Below, in pieces: positions 28,789 to 35,813 of a stretch of DNA of 64,000 nucleotides (positions are counted from its first letter, which is position 1; every line of letters starts with the position of its first letter). The notes beneath the pieces are model-generated. The model saw only the letters and a program-made list of their open reading frames with translations, was not told where the DNA came from and ran no database searches. The position numbers were made by a program, and so were the translations under genes. The DNA is from Nonlabens ulvanivorans (GTDB lineage Bacteria; Bacteroidota; Bacteroidia; Flavobacteriales; Flavobacteriaceae): contig NZ_JPJI01000012.1 of NCBI RefSeq assembly GCF_000732625.1, positions 101,816 through 165,815 on the forward strand. Reading direction: 5' to 3'.

Positions 28789-29060
28789 TTTTATCGTCGA
28801 TAAAATACCTAGCGATCATTTTGCATCTTGTTTATCCTCAAGCAACAAAGTATTTTCTTTAAAAAGTAGGAGAAATCGTGGTGTAAAACTTATCAACGAC
28901 CTTATTTTTGTTTCAAATTTAGGCGCGATTTTTGTCGCCTATTGATTTACAATACAATCAAAAAAAAACTGCAGTTATCAACAGGTTGTCATCATAATAA
29001 ATAGTTAATTTGTTAACTACCGTGTGACATCCCTATACTTAATAAACACCTTTAAAGCAC
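28789..29060. other. Non-coding interval before dnaB
   Basis: About 270 bp with no convincing ORF. It holds a small inverted repeat TAGGCG...CGCCTA at 28920-28941 and two TTATCAAC sequences resembling weak DnaA boxes (near 28888 and 28976). No other structure was recognised. Confidence 0.4.
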
Positions 29061-29068
29061 TACTTTTG
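29061..29068 (+). promoter_or_regulatory. -7 element TACTTTTG, leaderless arrangement, for dnaB
   Basis: Perfect TAnnTTTG ending five bases before the ATG at 29074. Confidence 0.6.
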
Positions 29069-29073
29069 AACCT

Positions 29074-30624
29074 ATGGAAAAAATTCAATCATTAGCCGTA
29101 TCTAAAACAGACAATAGTATGGTCGTTCCTCTTGAGAGAGGAAAGATACCACCGCAAGCTGTTGATTTAGAGAAAGTTGTTCTAGGAGCGTTGATGATTG
29201 ATGGTAAAGGTGTGGATGAGGTTATTGACCTGTTAACACCTGAGGTTTTCTATCAAAAATCCCATCAATACATCTTTGACGCTATTGATAAACTGTTTAA
29301 AAGCGGTAGTCCGGTCGACTTATTAACCGTTAGTGCTCAATTGCGTAAAGATGAGAAAAGTGAAGCCGCTGGTGGTGACCATTATCTTGTGCAATTGTCA
29401 CAGCTAGTAAGTTCAACGGCACACATTGAATTTCACGCTAGAATTATACAGCAAAAGTTTATTCAGCGTAGTTTGATTAAACTATCTACAGAGATTATTT
29501 CAGACTCTTATGAAGAGTCTACAGACGTTTTTGACCTACTAGATAAGGCAGAATCTAAACTGTATGAGGTAACTCAAGGTAATATTAGAAAAAGTACAGA
29601 GTCTGCAATGGATCTGGTAAAACAGGCAAAGCAGCGTATTGAAGATATCGCAAACCGTGATGGATTAAGTGGTATCCCTACTGGATTTACAGATCTAGAT
29701 CGTTTAACATCTGGATGGCAGCCTAGTGATTTAATTATTATCGCGGCACGTCCTGGTATGGGAAAAACGGCCTTTACACTTTCTATGGCACGTAACGTGG
29801 CGGTAGGATCTAATATACCAGTAGCATTCTTCTCACTAGAGATGAGTTCTGTACAATTGATTACTCGTTTGATATCTTCAGAAACTGGATTAAGCAGTGA
29901 AAAGTTAAGAACCGGTAAGCTTGAGCCCTTTGAATGGGAACAGCTTAACGTTAAAGTAAAAGATCTAGAGCGAGCACCTATTTTCATAGATGATACACCA
30001 TCATTATCCATTTTTGACTTGCGTGCAAAGTGTAGACGTCTGGCCTCACAACATGGTATCAAGTTAATCATGATTGATTACTTACAGTTAATGACCGCAC
30101 AGACAGGTGCAAAAGGTGGTAACCGTGAACAGGAAATATCAACCATTTCTCGTAATCTTAAAGCACTGGCAAAAGAACTGAGTGTTCCTGTAATAGCACT
30201 ATCACAGCTATCGCGTGCGGTAGAGACTCGTGGTGGTAGTAAAAGACCTTTACTATCTGACCTGCGTGAATCTGGAGCAATCGAGCAAGATGCAGATATT
30301 GTATCCTTTATCTATAGACCAGAGTATTATAACCTTGAAGAATGGGATGATGATGATCGCAGCCCAACCGCAAATCAAGCCGAATTTATCGTTGCAAAAC
30401 ACCGTAATGGTGCGACAGATGCGATACGTCTTAAATTCCTTGGGCAGTTTGGTAAGTTTGATAATCTTGATGATTTCTCGACGCCATATGAATTTGGTTC
30501 AAAAATGAATGCGGCAAACGATGATACTAACAGGCCAGATGGACTTGATCCTAGAAGTTTACCTAGCGCTCAAGACGCATTTGGTGATTTCCCTGCGAGT
30601 CCAGATGATGAGGTGCCTTTCTAG
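29074..30624 (+). CDS. dnaB: Replicative DNA helicase DnaB
   Basis: 516 residues. N-terminal DnaB domain (PQAVDLEKVVLGALMID) and C-terminal RecA-like helicase with Walker A ARPGMGKTAF near residue 230, FSLEMSSVQL, Walker B LIMIDYLQLM, and DLRESGAIEQDAD. It unwinds DNA at the replication fork as a hexamer. No intein is inserted. The acidic tail is typical of the Bacteroidota type. Confidence 0.97.
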   Translation: MEKIQSLAVSKTDNSMVVPLERGKIPPQAVDLEKVVLGALMIDGKGVDEVIDLLTPEVFYQKSHQYIFDAIDKLFKSGSPVDLLTVSAQLRKDEKSEAAGGDHYLVQLSQLVSSTAHIEFHARIIQQKFIQRSLIKLSTEIISDSYEESTDVFDLLDKAESKLYEVTQGNIRKSTESAMDLVKQAKQRIEDIANRDGLSGIPTGFTDLDRLTSGWQPSDLIIIAARPGMGKTAFTLSMARNVAVGSNIPVAFFSLEMSSVQLITRLISSETGLSSEKLRTGKLEPFEWEQLNVKVKDLERAPIFIDDTPSLSIFDLRAKCRRLASQHGIKLIMIDYLQLMTAQTGAKGGNREQEISTISRNLKALAKELSVPVIALSQLSRAVETRGGSKRPLLSDLRESGAIEQDADIVSFIYRPEYYNLEEWDDDDRSPTANQAEFIVAKHRNGATDAIRLKFLGQFGKFDNLDDFSTPYEFGSKMNAANDDTNRPDGLDPRSLPSAQDAFGDFPASPDDEVPF

Positions 30625-30728
30625 GTCATCTTTAAAAAGCATATACTTTTTTCTATAACTACTGCGTTCTTTGCTATCTTAGCCATCGAGCCATAGTATG
30701 GCATTTTTTATGATGTAGATGATTGGGT

Positions 30729-30750
30729 TTACGCTTTCGCGAAAGCGTAA
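30729..30750. repeat. Interspersed palindrome copy 8, 22-bp perfect, intergenic
   Basis: The longest copy in the window: core GCTTTCGCGAAAGC extended by TTAC/GTAA. It lies 29 bp before the start of the following gene and is not coding, despite an open frame through it. Confidence 0.95.
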
Positions 30751-30778
30751 TGAACCATCTCACAGCTCAAAAGTACAC

Positions 30779-32047
30779 ATGTTTATGTTTAAGAAATTTC
30801 TATTATACGCCTTTCTAGCACTATGGGCGCCTATGGCAATGGGACAATACTTATTTGTTCCTATGGATGCAGACACGCAAAACGATCACTTAAAAGCCTA
30901 TGGAGTTTCCTATTGGGTACTCAGTAAAGGGACCAAAGTAAAATGGTTATTGAACTATCGTGGTGGCTCTTTTTTAATGCCCGATGTCGATGAAATAAAG
31001 AAGGAATTAATCGTACGCGGCGTGAGTTATGAGGAAATGACAGAAAGTGAAGTGAGCGATATACTTGCTCTTATTGCTAGTCCATCTCAAAACATGCAAG
31101 AAGTATTGCTAGAAAAAGCACCTAAAATAGCCGTGTATACACCTACAGGAAAGTTGCCGTGGGACGATGCGGTAACGATGGTACTTACCTATGCAGAGAT
31201 TCCTTATACTAAGGTCTATGATGAAGAAGTTCTTGCAGACGAGTTATTACTCTATGACTGGCTGCACTTGCACCATGAAGATTTTACAGGTCAATATGGT
31301 AAATTTTACAGAAGCTTTAAAACAGCAGCCTGGTACATTCAAGAAAAAAAGGAAGCCGAAGAACGTGCTGCTAAACTAGGATACGATAAAGTAAGTGAGG
31401 CAAAACGCGACGTAGCACTTAAAATACGTGATTATGTAGTCGGTGGTGGCTTTATGTTTGCGATGTGTAGCGCTACAGACAGCTTTGACATTGCCCTTGC
31501 CGCCGAAGGTGTTGATATCGCTGAGCCTATGTTTGACGGTGATGCTAGTGAAGCTGCCTATCAAACTAAAATTGATTACACAAAGACCTTTGCCTTTACA
31601 GATTTTACCTTAGAACGATCACCTAATGTGTATGAATTCAGCTCTATAGACATGACGCAGAAGCGTGGTATTAAAAAAGAATTGGATTACTTTTCTTTAA
31701 TGGATTTCAGCGCAAAATGGGATCCTATCCCAACAATGTTGAATCAAAATCACACCAGTCTCGTAAAAGGATTTATGGGACAAACGACTAGTTACGATCG
31801 TGATGAAGTGAAGAAAAACGTATTGGTACTAGGGGAAAATAGATCTAACAAGGAAGCAAAATATATTCATGGTATACGTGGTAAAGGATTCTTCACCTTT
31901 TACGGAGGACACGATCCAGAAGATTACCAGCATAGAGTAGGAGATCCACCTACAGAATTGAGCCTGCATCCCAACTCGCCAGGATATCGCTTGATATTAA
32001 ATAACGTATTATTCCCAGCGGCTAGGAAGAAGAAGCAGAAGACTTGA
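30779..32047 (+). CDS. Conserved exported Bacteroidota protein (often labelled asparagine synthetase B)
   Basis: The frame opens at 30719, but that extension covers the palindrome; the ATG at 30779 (or 30785) starts a signal peptide (FLLYAFLALWAPMAMGQ). The 420-residue product contains WLLNYRGGSFLMPD, KIAVYTPTGKLPWDDAV, YDWLHLHHEDFTGQYG and GKGFFTFYGGHDPEDYQH. Such proteins are often named asparagine synthetase B, but no AsnB glutaminase or PP-loop motif is visible. The central part looks like a type 1 glutamine-amidotransferase-like fold. Function unknown. Confidence 0.8.
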   Translation: MFMFKKFLLYAFLALWAPMAMGQYLFVPMDADTQNDHLKAYGVSYWVLSKGTKVKWLLNYRGGSFLMPDVDEIKKELIVRGVSYEEMTESEVSDILALIASPSQNMQEVLLEKAPKIAVYTPTGKLPWDDAVTMVLTYAEIPYTKVYDEEVLADELLLYDWLHLHHEDFTGQYGKFYRSFKTAAWYIQEKKEAEERAAKLGYDKVSEAKRDVALKIRDYVVGGGFMFAMCSATDSFDIALAAEGVDIAEPMFDGDASEAAYQTKIDYTKTFAFTDFTLERSPNVYEFSSIDMTQKRGIKKELDYFSLMDFSAKWDPIPTMLNQNHTSLVKGFMGQTTSYDRDEVKKNVLVLGENRSNKEAKYIHGIRGKGFFTFYGGHDPEDYQHRVGDPPTELSLHPNSPGYRLILNNVLFPAARKKKQKT

Positions 32048-32111
32048 TTTTTATGAGGTATGTTGTTTTTATATTTATATGCTCTTCTTTAAAATTGTAA
32101 AAAAAAACTTT

Positions 32112-32504
32112 ATGAGGCTTTTTTATCTGTTCTTAATATCTGTGCCTTATACTACTCTAAGTTGTACTTCGGATTACACAAAAGATTTAGGTGATGGATA
32201 TTTCTATAGGAATGAAGGAGGCAAAATAAAAGATATTCTTTGTGAAAAGAAAGAAGGCGTTGAAGTTCCTGCGGAAATATTAAGCTATAATTACAATAAT
32301 GATTTAATAATTGCAAAACAAAAACCTAAATTACCTCAGGATGCCATGTATTCTAAAAATTATCTATACAACATCAATCAAACTAATACTTATTATTGGA
32401 TTCTTTACAAGAAAGAAAATGTATTATTTGGTCCATTAGACAGTTTAGAATACGAAGGTTTAAGATCAAAGTTTAAAATACCTAGTAATTTTCAACTTCC
32501 TTAA
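32112..32504 (+). CDS. Small lipoprotein, DUF3997-like, 130 aa
   Basis: The ATG at 32112 gives a lipoprotein signal (LFYLFLISVPYTTLSC, Cys near residue 18) followed by TSDYTKDLGDGYFYRNEGG, which resembles DUF3997-type small lipoproteins. The rest alternates strands and includes YYWILYKKENVLFGPLD. No function is known. It starts a patch of small, fast-changing lipoprotein genes around a RAYT element. Confidence 0.65.
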   Translation: MRLFYLFLISVPYTTLSCTSDYTKDLGDGYFYRNEGGKIKDILCEKKEGVEVPAEILSYNYNNDLIIAKQKPKLPQDAMYSKNYLYNINQTNTYYWILYKKENVLFGPLDSLEYEGLRSKFKIPSNFQLP

Positions 32505-32592
32505 TATTAGATATCGCTCGCATTTACGATGTTAATCTTTTAATAGTGAATCTGTAGTACGCGATATCAGTTTAAATAATTTATTAAATTAG

Positions 32593-32620
32593 CAGCGCAC
32601 GCGTTAAAAACGAGCGCCAC
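32593..32620. repeat. Degenerate REP-like repeat R1
   Basis: CGCGTTAAAAACGAGCGC region with hairpin CGTT/AACG, related to repeats R2, R3 and R5 around the RAYT gene but diverged. Confidence 0.5.
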
Positions 32621-32679
32621 GTGGTGAATTCCATAATGTTTTTGACTCAAAATGTACGCTAAGTTCTTATATAAAAAAA

Positions 32680-32868
32680 ATGGGCAAGACTATGAAAATA
32701 TTCATTTTAATTTTTTTAATAATCACCTCTTTTTCATGTTCCATTAAAAATAATAAAACAGGAGCTTCATTGGAAGATAATGTAAAAGCAAAAGTCTTAA
32801 CTTTTATAAATACCCTAAAAGAATCGGATATTCCCACGTCGCGCGCGTTTGTAACGCGTTCGCTTTAA
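32680..32868 (+). pseudogene. Truncated lipoprotein, 3' end formed by a REP repeat
   Basis: 62 residues with a lipoprotein signal (MKIFILIFLIITSFSCS; the ATG at 32692 is an alternative start) followed by about 35 residues of helical sequence. The last residues, RAFVTRSL, and the stop codon are encoded by REP repeat R2 at 32838-32858 and the bases after it. This looks like a longer lipoprotein gene cut off by insertion of the RAYT element. Confidence 0.6.
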
Positions 32869-32885
32869 TTTAGCATTTGCAATGC
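32838..32885. repeat. REP-like repeat R2, left boundary of the RAYT element
   Basis: GTCGCGCGCGTTT, two variable bases, AACGCG at 32838-32858 forms a CGCGTT/AACGCG hairpin. A second hairpin GCATTTGCAATGC follows at 32873-32885. The same pair occurs inverted to the right of the transposase gene. Confidence 0.85.
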
Positions 32886-32912
32886 GATAAACATATTTTA
32901 TATCTTGCATTT

Positions 32913-33461
32913 ATGTCTGAGCGATACAAGGTAAAAGATCAAGAAGAAAATTATTTCATTACAATGACTGTTGTGGATTGGATTGATTTGTTTACAAGAG
33001 ATCGATATATTCATATTCTGGAAGATTCTATAAACTATTGTGTTAAGGAAAAAGGATTAATCGTATTTGCTTATGTAATAATGCCTAGTCATGTCCATAT
33101 GATAGTAGGTACTCAAAAGATTGATTTAAATGATATTATTAGAGATTTAAAGAAATTTACTTCAAAAGCTTTTATTGAAGCAATTAATGAAGTTGGAGAA
33201 AGTCGATCTGAATGGTTATTGAATAAATTTGCTTTTCATGCAAAGAAATCAAAAAGACATTCAAATTATAAAGTATGGAAGGATGGTTTTCATCCAAAGA
33301 TTATGGATCGGACTAAAAAGCTAGAAGCAGCATTCAATTATATTCATTATAACCCGATAGCTGCTGGTTATGTTAAAAATGAAGAAGATTGGGTTCATAG
33401 TAGTGCAACTGCATATTTAGAAAATGGTAAATGTCCGATAGAAATTTCAAAATGGTATTAA
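32913..33461 (+). CDS. REP-associated tyrosine transposase (RAYT), Y1/HUH family
   Basis: 182 residues from the ATG at 32913; an in-frame extension to 32877 would run into repeat R2 and is rejected. HUH motif MPSHVHMIV (His60, His62) and the helix with the likely catalytic tyrosine FNYIHYNPIAAGYV (Tyr143) identify the IS200/REP-transposase (transposase 17) family. These enzymes cut single-stranded REP hairpins. Inverted repeat copies R2 and R3 bracket the gene, giving a 684-bp unit at 32838-33521. Confidence 0.9.
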   Translation: MSERYKVKDQEENYFITMTVVDWIDLFTRDRYIHILEDSINYCVKEKGLIVFAYVIMPSHVHMIVGTQKIDLNDIIRDLKKFTSKAFIEAINEVGESRSEWLLNKFAFHAKKSKRHSNYKVWKDGFHPKIMDRTKKLEAAFNYIHYNPIAAGYVKNEEDWVHSSATAYLENGKCPIEISKWY

Positions 33462-33653
33462 GTGAAGTGTTTGCATTATAAATGCAATTATAGAGCATCA
33501 CGCGTTATAAACGCGCGCGACATTTGTAATTACATTATCATATTTATTATATCTGGTTTGTTCTTAATTCTATATTTACAAGTGTTTGATTTTATATTGG
33601 TTAGTGTTTTTGCTATAGTGGTGTTAACTTTTTTTAAAATTCAAAAACAATAA
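33462..33653 (+). pseudogene. Possible remnant of a small membrane protein fused to REP sequence
   Basis: An open frame of 63 residues begins immediately after the RAYT stop. Its first 22 or so residues come from REP repeat R3, while the rest is strongly hydrophobic (IIIFIISGLFLILYLQVF). Probably the surviving 3' end of a membrane-protein gene interrupted by the element. Real expression is doubtful. Confidence 0.3.
33471..33521. repeat. REP-like repeat R3, right boundary of the RAYT element
   Basis: Hairpin TTGCATTATAAATGCAA at 33471-33487, then CGCGTTATAAACGCGCGCGA plus C at 33501-33521. The second part is the reverse complement of R2 with one difference, so R2 and R3 are inverted copies. 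Confidence 0.85.
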
Positions 33654-33664
33654 AACAGTCAAAA

Positions 33665-34039
33665 GTGTTGAGATTAAGATTTGTGATTATCGTATGTTCA
33701 ATTTGTTACATTTTTTTTGCTTGTAGTTCTCAAAATTTGTTCCATCATATAAACCGATTTGACGAAAAAGTTGAGATAATTACTAGGTATAATACTGATA
33801 TTCTCCCGACTGAAGAAAGTGCTAAAAAAATGGCCTTATTAATTTGGGAGATTGGTTATAAATATGATTTGTCTGAATTTGAGAATTTCACAATAAAATC
33901 ACTAAACGAGAATCGAGTTTGGTTAGTTCAACTTTCAACTTGTAATAAAAACGAAAAACGCGCGCGTTGTAAAACTTACAATGTAGTATTGAACAAGAAT
34001 ACTTCAGAAGTGTTGGAAATTTGGAGAGGAAAAATGTGA
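33665..34039 (+). CDS. Small lipoprotein resembling NTF2-fold immunity proteins
   Basis: 124 residues starting with GTG at 33665 or TTG at 33668; no ATG is available. Lipoprotein signal FVIIVCSICYIFFACSS. The body, LPTEESAKKMALLIWEIGY through ENRVWLVQLS to NKNTSEVLEIWRGK, resembles the NTF2-fold family found as immunity proteins and in YbbC/YhhH-like lipoproteins. Residues EKRARCKTYN are encoded by a partial REP repeat (R4). Assignment is tentative. Confidence 0.5.
   Translation: MLRLRFVIIVCSICYIFFACSSQNLFHHINRFDEKVEIITRYNTDILPTEESAKKMALLIWEIGYKYDLSEFENFTIKSLNENRVWLVQLSTCNKNEKRARCKTYNVVLNKNTSEVLEIWRGKM
33959..33981. repeat. Partial REP-like repeat R4 inside the NTF2-like gene
   Basis: CGCGCGCGTTGT followed by the hairpin TTGTAAAACTTACAA at 33967-33981. 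It is read in frame, so it either inserted without disrupting the gene or the gene evolved around it. Confidence 0.5.
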
Positions 34040-34069
34040 TAGCACTGGTAAATTACGAACCAAGTTGCT

Positions 34070-34090
34070 CGCGTTGCAAACGCGCGCGAC
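34070..34090. repeat. REP-like repeat R5
   Basis: Same orientation as R3: CGCGTT, GCA, AACGCGCGCGAC. It lies between the NTF2-like gene and the mqo 3' end, and differs from R3 only in the variable hairpin loop. Confidence 0.85.
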
Positions 34091-34129
34091 AATCAGCGAC
34101 ATTCAATAAGAGATTTTTTATTTATAATA

Positions 34130-35599
34130 CTACAACTCCAACAATTCTTTAGATTTCTTCAATTCCTTTTCAAACAATTCTTTAGTAACCTCAGTCTTAT
34201 AAAAAGGAATCATTTCTTGCAGTTTATTTAAGATTTCAGGATTTTCTATGAGTTCAGGAAAAGCTTTTTCAATCACGTCTAGCATAATCTTTACCGCTGT
34301 AGAAGCTCCAGGAGAAGCGCCTAGAAGGCAAGTAATGCTTCCATCTTTACTGGCAATGACTTCAGTACCAAACTGTAACTGTCCGCCTTCAAACTCATCT
34401 ATTTTAATGATTTGAACGCGCTGTCCAGCAACTAGGTATTCCCAATCTTCGTTTTTGGCATTTTTATAGAACTTGCGCAAGTCATCCATGCGGTCATCAA
34501 AGGACATAGTGACTTGATTTACTAAGTATTGTGTTAATGGTAGATTATCCCAAAAGGTCTCCAGCATGGGTTTGATGTTATCGCTCTTTATGGATTTAAA
34601 AAGATCGAGGTAAGAACCTTCTTTTAAAAACTTAGGGCTAAAACCGGCAAAAGGACCAAATAGTAATTCGCGTTTCCCATTAATAAATCTCGTATCTAGA
34701 TGTGGCGTGCTCATCGGTGGATCATTAGGTCCAGCTTTAGAATAAACCTTGCCGTAATGCTGGTTAATGATCTCTTGGTTTTTACAAACCAGCCATGCGC
34801 CACTTACTGGAAATCCGCCATAACCTTCTTTTTCGTCTATTTCTACCTTTTGTAATAGTAACAAACTACCGCCACCGGCACCTATAAAAACATGGTGTGC
34901 ACTTAAAGTTCTAGTATCACCACTGATCTTATTTTTTGTAATGACGTCCCATTCTATATCTTTATCTGGATCTACATCTTGAACCTCTTCATTAAATGAA
35001 ACGGTGACGTTATATTCTTTTTTTAGGATATGGAATAGCTGTTCTGTTAGAGACCCGAAGTTCATTTCGGCACCACGATTGATTCTAGAGCCAGCCATAT
35101 GATCGCTCTCATCACGATCTTCCATGATTAACGGAAACCATTCTTTCATTTTCTCTATAGATCTTGTGAATTCTATAGAATCAAACATGAAATGTTCTTT
35201 CATAGCGTGAAAGCGTCGCTCTAGATAATCAACATTATCTGCTCCATAAACCCAGCTATTATGAGGCACTGGATTGATAAAAGAGTTAGGTTCTTTGATC
35301 AGATTTTGAGCTACCAGGTTCCTCCAGAATTGTTTAGACATTTCAAACTGTGTACAAATGTCTATTGCCTTACTAATATCAACCTGATCATTTTTTTGAG
35401 GGCAATAATTAAGTTCACACAAAGCACTATGACCAGTACCAGCATTATTCCATGCAGCACTACTTTCTTGAGCAACTTTATCTAATCGTTCTAAAATTAG
35501 AATGCGCATTTCTGGTTGAAGTATTTTAGTAATAAGGGCTAGAGTAGCGGTCATGATTCCAGCGCCAACACATATAAGGTCGTAGTCTTTATTTTCCAT
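34130..35599 (-). CDS. mqo: Malate:quinone oxidoreductase
   Basis: 489 residues from the ATG at 35599 (an ATG six bases earlier is also in frame). FAD-binding DYDLICVGAGIMTATLALI, then SSAAWNNAGTGHSALCELNY, VFIGAGGGSLLLLQK, and GFPVSGAWLVCKNQ are typical of Mqo. It oxidises malate to oxaloacetate, passing electrons to quinone at the membrane, replacing or supplementing soluble malate dehydrogenase. A 9-bp-arm inverted repeat lies upstream at 35644-35670. Confidence 0.95.
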   Translation of the reverse strand: MENKDYDLICVGAGIMTATLALITKILQPEMRILILERLDKVAQESSAAWNNAGTGHSALCELNYCPQKNDQVDISKAIDICTQFEMSKQFWRNLVAQNLIKEPNSFINPVPHNSWVYGADNVDYLERRFHAMKEHFMFDSIEFTRSIEKMKEWFPLIMEDRDESDHMAGSRINRGAEMNFGSLTEQLFHILKKEYNVTVSFNEEVQDVDPDKDIEWDVITKNKISGDTRTLSAHHVFIGAGGGSLLLLQKVEIDEKEGYGGFPVSGAWLVCKNQEIINQHYGKVYSKAGPNDPPMSTPHLDTRFINGKRELLFGPFAGFSPKFLKEGSYLDLFKSIKSDNIKPMLETFWDNLPLTQYLVNQVTMSFDDRMDDLRKFYKNAKNEDWEYLVAGQRVQIIKIDEFEGGQLQFGTEVIASKDGSITCLLGASPGASTAVKIMLDVIEKAFPELIENPEILNKLQEMIPFYKTEVTKELFEKELKKSKELLEL

Positions 35600-35643
35600 T
35601 CTCAATTTTAAGGATTATTAAATTAATGAGTAAGAAAAACGAG

Positions 35644-35670
35644 TTAAATGATATTGCATACATCATTTAA
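35644..35670. promoter_or_regulatory. Perfect inverted repeat upstream of mqo
   Basis: Arms TTAAATGAT (35644-35652) and ATCATTTAA (35662-35670) around a 9-bp spacer, 45 bp upstream of the mqo start. A dimeric regulator could bind it; no regulator is known. Confidence 0.5.
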
Positions 35671-35799
35671 TTAAACATAGGATAAAGTAATTAGTCGATA
35701 ATGAGTCTGTTAAAGTGAGTATTTGTCGGTTATTGCTGCTGTTACGTCGATAAGATGTTTGTTTTTATCTTTAATATGATCATTGACTGGAAATGATAA

Positions 35800-35807
35800 T
35801 ATCTTTG
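35800..35807 (+). promoter_or_regulatory. -7 element TATCTTTG, leaderless arrangement, for the head-repeat protein
   Basis: Perfect TAnnTTTG ending six bases before the ATG at 35814. Confidence 0.65.
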
Positions 35808-35813
35808 TAGTCT

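Noticed and set aside
28880..28990. DnaA-box-like TTATCAAC sequences before dnaB, possible replication origin
   Set aside because: Only two weak matches, no AT-rich unwinding array and no dnaA nearby; not enough to call oriC.
29574..30071. Long minus-strand open frame (165 codons) opposite dnaB
   Set aside because: Antisense to the DnaB helicase core; no start signal or protein motif.
30719..30778. N-terminal extension of the exported protein through the palindrome (reading SRKR)
   Set aside because: A normal signal peptide begins at the ATG at 30779 or 30785, and the extension is made of repeat sequence.
32877..32912. Twelve-residue N-terminal extension of the RAYT protein
   Set aside because: It starts in the repeat hairpin; the ATG at 32913 gives a normal RAYT N-terminus.
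32500..34100. CRISPR array suggested by the clustered GC-rich repeats
   Set aside because: Spacing is irregular, orientation alternates and no cas genes are near; the repeats are REP hairpins of the RAYT element.
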